Source: Flavobacterium davisii
Lineage (GTDB): Bacteria > Bacteroidota > Bacteroidia > Flavobacteriales > Flavobacteriaceae
Direction of reading: 5' to 3'
Length of the DNA: 64,000 bases
NCBI RefSeq assembly: GCF_019565505.1
Contig: NZ_CP067378.1
Coordinates: 2,790,001-2,854,000 of the forward strand
Positions 47,880 to 57,425 of this stretch are shown one piece after another. Position 1 is the stretch's first letter. Each line of letters begins with the position of its first letter. The notes under the pieces are model-generated. The model had not been told where the DNA came from, made no database searches, and worked only from the letters and a program-made list of their open reading frames with translations. Position numbers and translations under genes: made by a program.

Positions 47880-48419
47880 ATGAGTGCTGAAAATACAGAA
47901 AAAGAATTAGAAGTAAACAATACTGAAAAATCCCAAGAAGAACAGGTAGAAGCAACTCAAGCTAATGAGTTAACTATTGAGGAAAAATTACAAGAAGAGT
48001 TAGCAAGTGAAAAGGATAAATTTTTACGTCTTTTTGCAGAGTTTGAAAATTATAAAAAACGTACTTCAAAAGAGCGTATTGAATTATTTAAAACAGCAGG
48101 ACAAGAAGTATTGCAAGCTATGTTGCCAGTTTTAGATGATTTTGATAGAGCTTGGGTTCAAATTTCAAAATCAGAAGATGAAGCATTGGTAAAAGGAGTT
48201 GAGTTAATTCATGAAAAATTAAAATCAACATTGGTATCAAAAGGATTAAATGAAGTTGAAATCAAACAAGGAGATGCGTTTGATGCTGATTATGCGGAAG
48301 CAATTACCCAAATTCCAGCAGGTGATGATTTAAAAGGAAAAGTGGTAGATGTAGTAGAAAAAGGATATAAACTAGGGGATAAAATTATTCGTTTTCCTAA
48401 AGTGGTAATAGGCAATTAA
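47880..48419 (+). CDS. grpE: GrpE nucleotide exchange factor
   Basis: This protein drives ADP release from DnaK. I choose the ATG at 47880 (MSAENTEKELEVNNTEKSQE), 179 residues, since the 14 upstream codons cover the promoter. It has an acidic N-terminus, a long helix (EEKLQEELASEKDKFLRLFA), the family motif FENYKKRTSKERIELFKTAG, and the C-terminal beta-wing GDDLKGKVVDVVEKGYKLGD. It is followed 71 bases later by dnaJ on the same strand; dnaK is not in the window. Confidence 0.95.
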   Translation: MSAENTEKELEVNNTEKSQEEQVEATQANELTIEEKLQEELASEKDKFLRLFAEFENYKKRTSKERIELFKTAGQEVLQAMLPVLDDFDRAWVQISKSEDEALVKGVELIHEKLKSTLVSKGLNEVEIKQGDAFDADYAEAITQIPAGDDLKGKVVDVVEKGYKLGDKIIRFPKVVIGN

Positions 48420-48490
48420 TAATTTGAGATTAGAAATTGATATTGGTAAGCAATTTGAGATTTCAGATATTCAGATTTTAAATTAAAATT

Positions 48491-49606
48491 ATGAGCAAGA
48501 AAGATTTTTACGAGATATTAGGAGTTAGCAAAGGAGCTTCTGAATCAGAAATTAAAAAAGCATATCGTAAAAAAGCGATTGAATTTCACCCAGATAAAAA
48601 TCCCGGAGATAAAGCAGCTGAAGAAAAATTTAAAGAAGCAGCTGAAGCTTATGAAGTGTTGAGCGATGCCGATAAACGAGCAAAATATGATCAGTATGGT
48701 CATGCCGCATTTGATGGAGCAGGAGGTTTTGGAGGTCATCACATGAATATGGATGATATATTTAGTCAATTTGGTGATATTTTTGGAAGTGCTTTTGGTG
48801 GAGGCTTTGGAGGTTTTGGCGGAGGCGGAGGTCAACGTCGTGCAAAAGGAAGTAATCTTCGTATCAAAGTAAAGTTAACACTAGAAGAAATTGCTACTGG
48901 TGTTGAAAAAAAGATAAAAGTAAAAAGAAAAATACAAGCAACAGGAGTTACCTATAAAACTTGTTCGACATGTAATGGTTCGGGGCAAGTTGTTAAAATA
49001 CAAAATACTATTTTAGGTAGAATGCAAACCGCTTCACCTTGTCCTTCTTGTGGAGGTCTAGGGCAAATGATTGATAAAAAACCTTCTGATGCTGATTCAC
49101 AAGGTATGATCTTAGAAGATGATACGGTATCTATCAAAATTCCAGCTGGAGTGGTAGATGGTATGCAATTAAAGGTTGCAGGTAAAGGAAACGATGCGCC
49201 CGGTAATGGAGTAGCAGGAGATTTAATTGTAGCTATTGAAGAAATTGAACATCCAACTTTAAAACGCGAAGGAGAAAACCTACATTATGATTTATATATA
49301 AGTTATCCAGAAGCCGTATTAGGTGTGTCAAAAGATATAGATGCAGTTACAGGTAAAGTTCGCATCAAACTAGAAGAAGGTATTCAGTCTGGAAAAATTT
49401 TACGTTTAAAAGGAAAAGGAATTCCGAGTTTAAATAGTTATGGTAACGGAGATATGTTAGTGCATATTAATGTATGGACACCTAAAAATCTTTCAAAAGA
49501 ACAAAAGAAATTCTTTGAAGAAAATCTTGAAAACTCAAATTTTAATCCAAAACCAGAAAAAACGGATAAATCTTTTTTTGAAAAAGTAAAAGATATGTTT
49601 TCATAA
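48491..49606 (+). CDS. dnaJ: Molecular chaperone DnaJ with reduced zinc finger
   Basis: A 371-residue DnaK co-chaperone. The J domain has the HPDK tripeptide motif at residues 33-36, then comes the Gly/Phe-rich region ([11 protein letters not shown], about 90-115), a zinc-finger region and the C-terminal substrate-binding domains. Only two CxxCxGxG motifs are visible (CSTCNGSG and CPSCGGLG) instead of the four of E. coli DnaJ, so a single zinc site is expected; I believe this is typical of flavobacteria. Follows grpE, probably in one operon. A terminator is found 42 bases after the stop. Confidence 0.95.
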   Translation: MSKKDFYEILGVSKGASESEIKKAYRKKAIEFHPDKNPGDKAAEEKFKEAAEAYEVLSDADKRAKYDQYGHAAFDGAGGFGGHHMNMDDIFSQFGDIFGSAFGGGFGGFGGGGGQRRAKGSNLRIKVKLTLEEIATGVEKKIKVKRKIQATGVTYKTCSTCNGSGQVVKIQNTILGRMQTASPCPSCGGLGQMIDKKPSDADSQGMILEDDTVSIKIPAGVVDGMQLKVAGKGNDAPGNGVAGDLIVAIEEIEHPTLKREGENLHYDLYISYPEAVLGVSKDIDAVTGKVRIKLEEGIQSGKILRLKGKGIPSLNSYGNGDMLVHINVWTPKNLSKEQKKFFEENLENSNFNPKPEKTDKSFFEKVKDMFS

Positions 49607-49647
49607 TTTATAGACTTAAACAGTTTGTTCATCAGAATCTGAAATAT

Positions 49648-49684
49648 AATCCCAACTTTTGATATCAAAGGCTGGGATTTTTTG
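49648..49684 (+). terminator. Rho-independent terminator
   Basis: AATCCCA and TGGGATT with a 17-base loop, then a T-run, downstream of dnaJ. Confidence 0.75.
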
Positions 49685-49765
49685 TAACATTTTTTATTTA
49701 TCAACAACTAATTATTTATTTTTACAGCTTTACAGAAAGCAAAGAAAACGACTCAAACTTACATA

Positions 49766-50692
49766 ATGAATAATATTCTTGAAGTAAATAAAGTAGTGAA
49801 ACAATATGGTGATTATACCGCCTTGAATTCGGTTTCATTGCAAGTTCCTAAAGGGAGTATCTATGGACTTTTAGGTCCTAATGGAGCAGGAAAGACATCC
49901 TTGATACGTATTATTAATCAAATCACAATGCCTGATAGTGGTGAAGTTTTTTTAGATGGCGAAAAGTTAGCTCCTCACCATGTATCATATATAGGTTATA
50001 TGCCTGAAGAGCGTGGTTTGTATAAAACAATGAAAGTAGGAGAACAAGCCTTGTATTTGGCACAACTAAAAGGGATGCCTCATGCTGAGGCTAAAAAGCA
50101 ACTTAAATATTGGTTTGAAAAATTTGGTATTGAAGGTTGGTGGAACAAAAAAATACAAGAACTATCAAAGGGAATGGCACAAAAAATTCAATTCATTGTG
50201 ACTATTTTACATCAACCGAAATTATTAATATTGGATGAGCCTTTTTCTGGCTTTGATCCTGTAAATGCTAATTTAATTAAGGATGAGATTATTGAGTTAA
50301 ATAAGCAAGGAACCTCTATTATTTTCTCAACTCATCGTATGGAAAGTGTAGAAGAAATGTGTGATTATATAGCTCTTATTCATAAATCTAATAAATTAAT
50401 AGAAGGAAAGGTAAGTGATGTTAAGAAAGAATATCGAACGCATAAATTTCAGGTGGGTATTCTATCTAATAATGTAGAAGGTTTAATGTATGATTTAACA
50501 CAAAAATTTACAGTTAGTCAAACATCTTTTAAATCATTGAATAATGATCTTAAATTAGAAATTGATCTGGGAAATAAAACGCAAAATGAATTATTAGAAA
50601 TTTTGATTAAAAATGGACAAGTCACCCATTTTACAGAAAATATTCCATCAATTAATGATATTTTTATTCAAACAGTAACCAATAAAAAATAA
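49766..50692 (+). CDS. ABC exporter ATP-binding protein
   Basis: A 308-residue ATPase of the NatA/DrrA-type export class. Walker A is GPNGAGKTSL, the signature is ELSKGMAQKIQF (in place of LSGGQ), Walker B is LLILDEPFSGFDP and the H-loop is FSTHRMESVEEM. A DUF4162-like C-terminal extension of about 80 residues follows. The permease gene follows after 100 bases and the two should form one exporter. Its cargo is unknown; relatives export Na+, drugs or lipids. Confidence 0.9.
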   Translation: MNNILEVNKVVKQYGDYTALNSVSLQVPKGSIYGLLGPNGAGKTSLIRIINQITMPDSGEVFLDGEKLAPHHVSYIGYMPEERGLYKTMKVGEQALYLAQLKGMPHAEAKKQLKYWFEKFGIEGWWNKKIQELSKGMAQKIQFIVTILHQPKLLILDEPFSGFDPVNANLIKDEIIELNKQGTSIIFSTHRMESVEEMCDYIALIHKSNKLIEGKVSDVKKEYRTHKFQVGILSNNVEGLMYDLTQKFTVSQTSFKSLNNDLKLEIDLGNKTQNELLEILIKNGQVTHFTENIPSINDIFIQTVTNKK

Positions 50693-50792
50693 TCAAAAAT
50701 AAAATTCAAAATAAAGAATAACTTTTAAACCTTAGTATTTAGTGTTTGTTATTTTATTTGTTTTGTGATTTGAAAATTGAAATTTACGAAAT

Positions 50793-52100
50793 ATGAATAT
50801 ATTGAGTTTAATCATAAAAAGAGAATTTATTGCCAAAGTTCGTAATAAATCATTTATAATAATGACTTTTCTAAGTCCTTTACTTTTTTTAGGAATGTCA
50901 GTTTTAATTGGTGTTCTAACTAATATGAATAAAGGGGAAGTTAAGAAAATTGCAATTCATGATGAAGGAGGAGTTCTAAAACAAGATTTCAAAAATAGTA
51001 AAGAAATAAAGTATACCGATTTATCCCAAATGCCTTTTGATTTAGCAAAAAAAACAGCTTCAAAAGATTTTGAAGGCTTAATTTTTATTCCAAAAGTTGT
51101 AGAATCAAAAGAATTAATAAACAAAGTAGCATACATTTCAGATGAAAGTCCTAGTTTAGAATTTGTTTCTGATATTGAAAAATTAGTAGATGCACATCTG
51201 ACTAAAGAAAATCTAAAAGTACTAGGATTTGATTCCGAAAAAATTGAAAAAGCGAAGGTGGAATCAGCACTTCATATCGAAAAGTTTTCAGGTGAAGAAG
51301 GTTTAAAATACTTAAATGAAATAAAGGTGTTTTTTGGAGGTGCTTTTGGCTATTTAATAATGATGTTTATTATTATTTATGGAAACTTTGTAATGCGAAG
51401 TGTTATAGAGGAAAAAACATCCAGAATTATTGAAGTTATTATTTCATCCGTAAAGCCATATCAATTAATGATGGGTAAAATTATTGGTAATTCATTAGCT
51501 GGTATTTTGCAATTTGTTATCTGGATCGCGTTAGTATTATTATTGTTCTTTGGATCCTCTATTTTTTTGAGTAGTTCAACAGATACAGCAACAGTACATG
51601 AAGCTATGAGGCAATTACCTTCGCAAGCAGAGAATATAACAGCTATGATTGAAAAGGTTAATCTTTATTATAACGAGATACCAGTTTTAACTACAGTTGC
51701 TTTCTTTTTAGTGTATTTCATAGGAGGGTATTTTTTATATAGCTCTTTGTATGCTGCTATTGGAGCAGCGGTTGATTCAGAAACTGATTCGCAACAATTT
51801 TTATTGCCTATTATTATGCCGTTAATGTTAGGAATTTATGTAGGTTTCTTTACAGTAGTAAATGATCCACACGGAACTGTTGCAACTATTTTTTCTATGA
51901 TTCCATTTACATCACCAATAGTCATGTTAATGCGTATTCCGTTTGGGGTTCCCGTTTGGCAATTAGTACTATCTATATTGCTACTTTTCGGAACTTTTTT
52001 AGGGGTAGTTTGGTTTGCTAGCAAAATTTATCGAGTAGGAATATTAATGTATGGTAAAAAGCCTACTTGGAAAGAATTATATAAATGGCTTAAATATTAA
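50793..52100 (+). CDS. ABC-2 type exporter permease
   Basis: A 435-residue membrane protein of the NatB/ABC2_membrane_3 family. The first helix (FLSPLLFLGMSVLIGVLTNM) is followed by a large extracytoplasmic domain (about 50-180), then GNFVMRSVIEEKTSRIIEVI with the coupling helix, and about five further helices to the C-terminus ending YKWLKY. It pairs with the ATPase encoded 100 bases upstream. The interval of 100 bases is AT-rich with no clear promoter. The cargo is unknown. Confidence 0.9.
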   Translation: MNILSLIIKREFIAKVRNKSFIIMTFLSPLLFLGMSVLIGVLTNMNKGEVKKIAIHDEGGVLKQDFKNSKEIKYTDLSQMPFDLAKKTASKDFEGLIFIPKVVESKELINKVAYISDESPSLEFVSDIEKLVDAHLTKENLKVLGFDSEKIEKAKVESALHIEKFSGEEGLKYLNEIKVFFGGAFGYLIMMFIIIYGNFVMRSVIEEKTSRIIEVIISSVKPYQLMMGKIIGNSLAGILQFVIWIALVLLLFFGSSIFLSSSTDTATVHEAMRQLPSQAENITAMIEKVNLYYNEIPVLTTVAFFLVYFIGGYFLYSSLYAAIGAAVDSETDSQQFLLPIIMPLMLGIYVGFFTVVNDPHGTVATIFSMIPFTSPIVMLMRIPFGVPVWQLVLSILLLFGTFLGVVWFASKIYRVGILMYGKKPTWKELYKWLKY

Positions 52101-52371
52101 AAGTTAGCCTTAAGAATCAAACTGTTAGATATGGAAATATTCTTGAATTTTGAAAATTCTGATACGAAAAAGTTGCTATAAAAAATGGACTTTACGTTTT
52201 TTATGAAACAAATAGTATATTGAAAATATTTCTTTTGAGATTTAATAGACCCCCGTTGCGCTTCGGCAAAAACTAAGGCTGGGAACGCTTCGCAATGTAC
52301 CAATCGTTAGGTGATTGATTTAGTTGTATTTTGTAAATTCGAATAATAAAAAATATTCTCAAATATATAAA

Positions 52372-53535
52372 ATGAGTAAAATATTAATAATAGAAGACGA
52401 AGCAGCAATTCGTAGAGTTTTAGCAAAAATTCTTGCGGAAGAAAATGACGCTTATAAAGTAGATGAGGCAGAAGATGGAGTGCAAGGTTTAGAAAAAGCC
52501 AAGAATGAAGATTATGATCTAATTCTTTGTGATATTAAAATGCCTAAAATGGATGGGGTAGAAGTATTAGAAGCTATAAAGAAAATAAAGGCTGAGATAC
52601 CTATGATTATGATTTCAGGGCATGGTGATTTAGAGACAGCAGTTAATACAATGCGCTTAGGAGCTTTTGATTATATTTCAAAACCACCCGATTTAAATCG
52701 TTTATTGAATACTGTTCGTAATGCCTTAGATAAAAAGAAATTGGTAGTTGAGAATAAAATTCTTAAGAAAAAAGTTTCCAAAAATTACGAAATGATAGGG
52801 GAGAGTATGCCGATATTGCATATAAAAGAGATGATAGAAAAAGTTGCTCCCACAGAAGCACGTGTGCTAATAACGGGACCAAATGGTACAGGGAAAGAAT
52901 TAGTGGCTCATCAAATTCATCAGCGTAGCGAACGTTCTTCTGGGCCGATGATAGAGGTAAATTGTGCTGCTATTCCTTCTGAATTAATAGAAAGTGAGTT
53001 GTTTGGACATGTAAAAGGAGCTTTTACTTCCGCTGTAAAAGATAGGGCGGGTAAATTTGAGGCTGCTAATGGAGGAACGATTTTTTTAGATGAAATTGGA
53101 GATATGAGTTTGCCTGCTCAAGCGAAAGTATTACGTGCTTTACAAGAAAATTTAATCCAACGTGTAGGAGCTGACAAAGATATAAAAGTCAATGTCCGTA
53201 TAGTAGCGGCAACTAATAAAGATTTGAAAAAAGAAATAGAAGAAGGTCGTTTTAGAGAGGATTTGTATCATCGTTTGGCTGTTATTTTAATAAAGGTTCC
53301 TGCTTTGAATGATAGAAGAGATGATATTCCTAAATTAATTGAACATTTTACTAGCAAAATAGCTATAGAACAAGGTAGTGCGATAAAGTCTTTTTCAAAT
53401 TCAGCTATTAAATTGTTACAAGAATATGACTGGACAGGTAATATTCGCGAGTTGCGCAATGTCGTAGAGCGTTTGATTATTCTAGGAGGTAATGAAATTT
53501 CAGAAAGTGATGTAAAATTATTTGCATCTAAATAA
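52372..53535 (+). CDS. NtrC-type response regulator with variant GAFTGA loop
   Basis: A 387-residue two-component regulator. I choose the ATG at 52372 (MSKILIIEDEAAIRRVLAKI). The receiver domain has its phospho-acceptor in LILCDIKMPKMDG, and the central AAA+ domain has Walker A ITGPNGTGKELVAH, Walker B GGTIFLDEIGDM and the arginine fingers in VERL and GNIRELRNVV. The sigma-54 loop reads GAFTSA rather than GAFTGA, and the chain ends at LFASK just after the AAA+ domain, without a Fis-type DNA-binding domain. It may therefore act without binding DNA itself. No cognate kinase is adjacent. Confidence 0.9.
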   Translation: MSKILIIEDEAAIRRVLAKILAEENDAYKVDEAEDGVQGLEKAKNEDYDLILCDIKMPKMDGVEVLEAIKKIKAEIPMIMISGHGDLETAVNTMRLGAFDYISKPPDLNRLLNTVRNALDKKKLVVENKILKKKVSKNYEMIGESMPILHIKEMIEKVAPTEARVLITGPNGTGKELVAHQIHQRSERSSGPMIEVNCAAIPSELIESELFGHVKGAFTSAVKDRAGKFEAANGGTIFLDEIGDMSLPAQAKVLRALQENLIQRVGADKDIKVNVRIVAATNKDLKKEIEEGRFREDLYHRLAVILIKVPALNDRRDDIPKLIEHFTSKIAIEQGSAIKSFSNSAIKLLQEYDWTGNIRELRNVVERLIILGGNEISESDVKLFASK

Positions 53536-53603
53536 TTAATTAAAAGTTTTAAAGTGATAATTTTTTAAAGAGTTATCTCTTTTTATTTAATGTTTCAAAG
53601 AAC

Positions 53604-54230
53604 ATGAATTTAAAAAAAATAAATCAAAATCTTCATAATGCCCTAATTGAAAATGGTCTTACTGAAGCAACTGAAGTACAGTTGGATTGTTGGGGAACCT
53701 TAAAAAGTGGTGCAGATGCTGTAGTGGTAATGAATGGAGGAGAAGGAAAGTCTTCTACTATAGCTTATACAGTTATTCAAAAACTAGAGAAAGCAATAGG
53801 CGAATCTACACGGGCATTAATTATGGTTAAAGATAAAGAGTCTGTTTTACAAATGTTAGATTATTTTGAAAAGTTTGGAAAATATAGTAATCTAAGGGTG
53901 ATTGGTGTGAATGATAAAACGGATATAGATGAAGAGAAGAACGTTATTTCCGCAGGAATGGATATTTTAATAGGTACTCCTAATAAAATTAATGCTATGT
54001 TTTCTGGAGCTGGATTTAATATGAATACGATTAAAATTTTTGTAGTAGATGATGCAGATATTCTTTTTAAGCAACGTTTAGAACCAATTGTTCAGCGCTT
54101 GTCTTTAAGTGTAGAAAAAACACAACGTTTGTTTTTTACTAGTCAATTAACAGAACGTGTTGAAATTTTAGCAGATAAGATTATGATAGATCCGTATCTT
54201 TTTGGATTGGAATACGATGACGAAGATTAA
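53604..54230 (+). CDS. Helicase-like protein, single degenerate RecA domain
   Basis: A 208-residue protein related to the first RecA-like domain of DEAD-box RNA helicases. It keeps the Q-motif area (TEATEVQLDCWGTLKSGADA) and a Walker A-like MNGGEGKSSTIAYTV, but the Walker A is GGEGKSS rather than AxTGxGKT and the DEAD box is DDAD (VVDDADILFKQRLEP). The second, C-terminal helicase domain is missing with no coding remnant after the stop. It can hardly unwind RNA; binding or regulatory roles are possible. Similar short proteins occur in other flavobacteria as I recall. Confidence 0.75.
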   Translation: MNLKKINQNLHNALIENGLTEATEVQLDCWGTLKSGADAVVVMNGGEGKSSTIAYTVIQKLEKAIGESTRALIMVKDKESVLQMLDYFEKFGKYSNLRVIGVNDKTDIDEEKNVISAGMDILIGTPNKINAMFSGAGFNMNTIKIFVVDDADILFKQRLEPIVQRLSLSVEKTQRLFFTSQLTERVEILADKIMIDPYLFGLEYDDED

Positions 54231-54249
54231 TATTAAAGACTTAATAAAG

Positions 54250-54278
54250 TAGGTGTCAGTTTTGATGCCTATTTTTTT
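54250..54278 (+). terminator. Rho-independent terminator
   Basis: TAGGTGTCA, a GTTT loop, TGATGCCTA and seven Ts; the stem has one G-T pair and one mismatch. It lies 20 bases after the helicase-like gene. Confidence 0.65.
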
Positions 54279-54341
54279 ATTTAAAATGTTAATATCGGAT
54301 AAAAATTTTTAAAATCAAAACGATATTAATAAATTTGTGCT

Positions 54342-55311
54342 GTGTGGAATATAGATTTGTCATATAGAGAAGAATTTCAGTTAACTTTTGAAAGACTGTA
54401 TGAAAAAAAGGAAATGCTGGTAAAAGCCGAGGCCATTACCTAAGATAGCTATTGAAAAAATAAAAGAAACACTTTCTATAGAATGGACCTATAATTCTAA
54501 TAGCATTGAAGGGAATACTCTAACCTTAAGAGAAACTCAAATGGTTCTTCAAGAAGGAATCACTATAAAAGGAGTTTCTCTAAGAGAACATTTTGAAGCA
54601 AAAAATCATGAAAAAGCGATTGATTATCTTTACGAAATAGTAAGTGATGAATATATTTTTAGAAGTATAGATATGCTTACTTTACATGGATATGTTTTAA
54701 GATCAATAGAAGATGATTTTGCAGGACGCTTACGTAATGGAGGTGTTCGTATATCAGGGGCTAATTTTATTCCGCCTAATGCTAATAAAGTTTCGGATTT
54801 GGTAGATGAATTAGTGGAGTTTGTTAATTCAAATCCTTTAGATTTGAATGATATAGAATTAGCTACTATATTTCATCATAAATTTGTTTGGATACATCCT
54901 TTTTTTGATGGTAATGGCAGAACAGTTCGTTTGTGTATGAATTTATTATTAATGCGTTGTGGCTTTCCTCCAGCTATTATTTTAAAAAACGATAGAAAAA
55001 AATATTATGAAGCTTTAAATCAGGCAAATAATGGAAATTATCAAAAACTTATTTTGCTAATGTGTCAAGCTGTAGAACGTACATTAAATATTTATTTAAC
55101 AGCTTTGCCTAATAATGATGAAGATTATTTGCCAATTGCTAATATTGTTAATGAGCCATCATCATCGTATGGATTTACTCAAGAATATGTTAGTTTATTG
55201 GCTAGGCAAGGAAAAATAGATGCACATAAAGAGGGTAAAAATTGGGTTACGACGAAGAAAGCTATCCAAGAATATATCGAAAATAGAAAGAGAAAAAGAA
55301 CTTTGAAATAA
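54342..55311 (+). CDS. Fic-family protein with N-terminal inhibitory motif (frameshift)
   Basis: Fic enzymes transfer AMP or related groups onto target proteins. From a GTG at 54342 the frame reads NIDLSYREEFQLTFERLYEK; one extra base near 54430 (in CCGAGGCC) shifts it, and the rest is open from there to 55311, about 322 residues in all. The active-site loop is HPFFDGNGRTVRLCM, with the catalytic His and the anion-binding NGR. The inhibitory helix motif is present as SNSIEGNTLT (SxxIEGN), so this is a class II, self-restrained Fic protein. The end is a small winged-helix-like region. A -7 box (TAAATTTG, 54330-54337) lies so close that the message may be leaderless. Targets unknown. Confidence 0.85.
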
Positions 55312-55403
55312 AAAATGATAAAGTTTTTTTGTGAATTTGTTGTAAAGTCTCCTTTTTTAGGAGATTTTATATTTTATAGATAACTTGTACTGAAAAATAA
55401 TAA

Positions 55404-57101
55404 ATGTTAAAAGATATGTGGAAATATAAAATGCTTTTTATACTCTTATTTCTATTCAAAGAGGGATGTTTTTATGCACAAACGGTAAAAGGAGTGGTTT
55501 CAGAGCAAGCAATGATAGTATCAGCGAGGAAAGAAGCTTCTGATATTGGTATTCAAATATTAAAAAAAGGAGGTAATGCTTTTGATGCAATGGTTGCAAC
55601 TGAATTAGCATTGGCTGTTTGTTATCCGCAAGCAGGGAATATTGGTGGTGGTGGATTTATGGTATATAGGAAAGCAAATGGAAATACAGGAAGTCTTGAT
55701 TATAGAGAAAAAGCACCAATAAGAGCTTATAAGGATATGTTTTTGGATAAAAACAAAGATGTAATAGAAGGATTAAGTACGAGTTCTGGTAGTGCTGTAG
55801 GGGTTCCCTGGTACGATTGCGGGGGTATTAGAGGTACATAAAAAAATGGGGTCTTTGCCGTTAAAAGAAATCTTAACACCAGTTATAGAATTGGCAGAAA
55901 AAGGATTTGTAGTTACAAAAAGAATGAAATTACCTTTGCTTCTTATAGGAATGATTTCATAAAAGTAAATGGAGCTCATAGTTTATATTCTAAAGTGTAT
56001 AAAGAAGGTGATACAATAAAGCAAACACAGTTAGCAACAACTCTTAGAAAAATTCTTAAAAATGGGAAAAAGAATTTTATGAAGGAGAAACGGCTAAAAA
56101 GATTGTAAATTTTGTTAAAAAAGGGGAGGAATTATTTCATTAAAAGATTTAAAGGAATATTCGCCTGTTTGGAGAAAACCTATAATTATTCAGTATAAAG
56201 ATTATAGTTTGGTAACGATGGCTCCTCCTAGTAGTGGTGGGATTACATTGTCACAAATTCTTAAAATGATAGAACCTTATTCGTTAAAAGATTTTGGATA
56301 TAATTCAGAAAAAGCAATTCAGATTATTGTTGAAGCGGAACGAAGGGCTTATGCTGATCGAAATTATTTTTTAGGAGATCCCGATTTTGTTAAAATTCCA
56401 CAAGAAAAATTATTGAATGAAGACTATTTAAAAGGTAGAATGAGTAGTTTTTCTTTTGACAAAGCGACTCCTTCTATTGAAATAAAACACGGAGCAATTC
56501 ATTTTTCTAATGAAAGTACAGAAACTACTCATTATTCTATAGTAGATGCTTTTGGGAATGCAATTGCAGCCACAACAACTTTAAATGATAATTTTGGGAG
56601 TAAACATTATTCAGATGAATTAGGATTTTTTTCAATAATGAAATGGATGATTTTAGTATAAAATCTGGAGTTCCTAATTTATATGGACTTGTGGGAGCTA
56701 AAGCAAATGAAATTCAATCTAAAAAACGCATGTTAAGTTCTATGACTCCAACAATTATAGAAAAAGGAGGTAAATTATTTATGGTTGTAGGAACTCCGGG
56801 AGGTTCGACTATTATTACTTCGGTATTACAGACTTTTTTGAATGTTATAGAATTTGAAATGACTATGCAAGAAGCCGTTAACGCCTCTCGATTTCATCAT
56901 CAATGGTTGCCTGATGAGGTTGTTTTTGAACCTTATCAGTTTTCGAATGAATTGATTAATAGTTTAAGAAAAAAGGGATATATTATTAATGAAAAACAAA
57001 ATAAGATTATAGGGAAAGTAGATGCTATTTTGGTATTACCAGACGGTAAGTTGGAAGGAGGGGCTGATTATAGAGGAGATGATAAGGCTGTTGGGTTTTA
57101 G
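55404..57101 (+). CDS. ggt: Gamma-glutamyltransferase (multiple frameshifts)
   Basis: An Ntn-hydrolase that cleaves glutathione and transfers the glutamyl group in the periplasm. A signal peptide ends CFYAQ. Breaks occur at 55806-55811 (extra base in CCCTGG), the A5 runs at 55917 and 56067, the G4 run at 56123 and the T7 run at 56626. Joined, it reads about 565 residues. Family markers are [71 protein letters not shown] (nucleophile Thr after the autocleavage site) and [17 protein letters not shown]. All active-site regions remain, but five breaks in one gene is the highest count here, so real decay cannot be ruled out. Confidence 0.88.
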
Positions 57102-57113
57102 CAAAAAATAAAA

Positions 57114-57329
57114 ATGAGTTTGATTATAGTTTTTTCTGGAAATGAAATAAGTGCCTTGGCTATAAAGGCAGAATTAGAAATAAATGGGATTTTTGTAATT
57201 TTAAAAAATGAAATTCAAGCTACGGCTATGGCTGGATTTTGGAGTCCTTATTCGGGTGTTGATGTTCTAGTGAATAAAAAAGATGTAATGCAAGCAAAAT
57301 TATTAGTGGAAAAAATCATTAATTTTTGA
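57114..57329 (+). CDS. DUF2007 putative signal-transducing protein
   Basis: A 71-residue cytoplasmic protein with a ferredoxin-like beta-alpha-beta pattern: LIIVFSGNEISALAIKAELE, then GIFVILKNEI and the C-terminal LVNKKDVMQAKLLVEKI. This matches DUF2007, a family of small PII-like proteins thought to sense or bind ligands. It starts 13 bases after the ggt stop codon and is probably cotranscribed. Function unknown. Confidence 0.85.
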   Translation: MSLIIVFSGNEISALAIKAELEINGIFVILKNEIQATAMAGFWSPYSGVDVLVNKKDVMQAKLLVEKIINF

Positions 57330-57360
57330 TTTTCAAATTCTTTAATTTAGTCATTAATTT

Positions 57361-57368
57361 TATCTTTG
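57361..57368 (+). promoter_or_regulatory. Promoter -7 element for the ABC-F gene
   Basis: TATCTTTG followed by CACC fits TAnnTTTG, 58 bases before the ABC-F start codon. No TTG at the expected spacing was seen. Confidence 0.6.
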
Positions 57369-57425
57369 CACCTTCAAAAATTTAAGGAACTCTTTTAAAT
57401 CCCCTTAAACTTTTAAACTTCAATT

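Noticed and set aside
52240..52310. GC-richer patch (CCCCCGTTGCGCTTCGGC and GGGAACGCTTCGCAATG) as an RNA gene
   Set aside because: No stable fold or neighbouring terminator was evident; it may be a fragment of an interspersed repeat, but no second copy is visible here.
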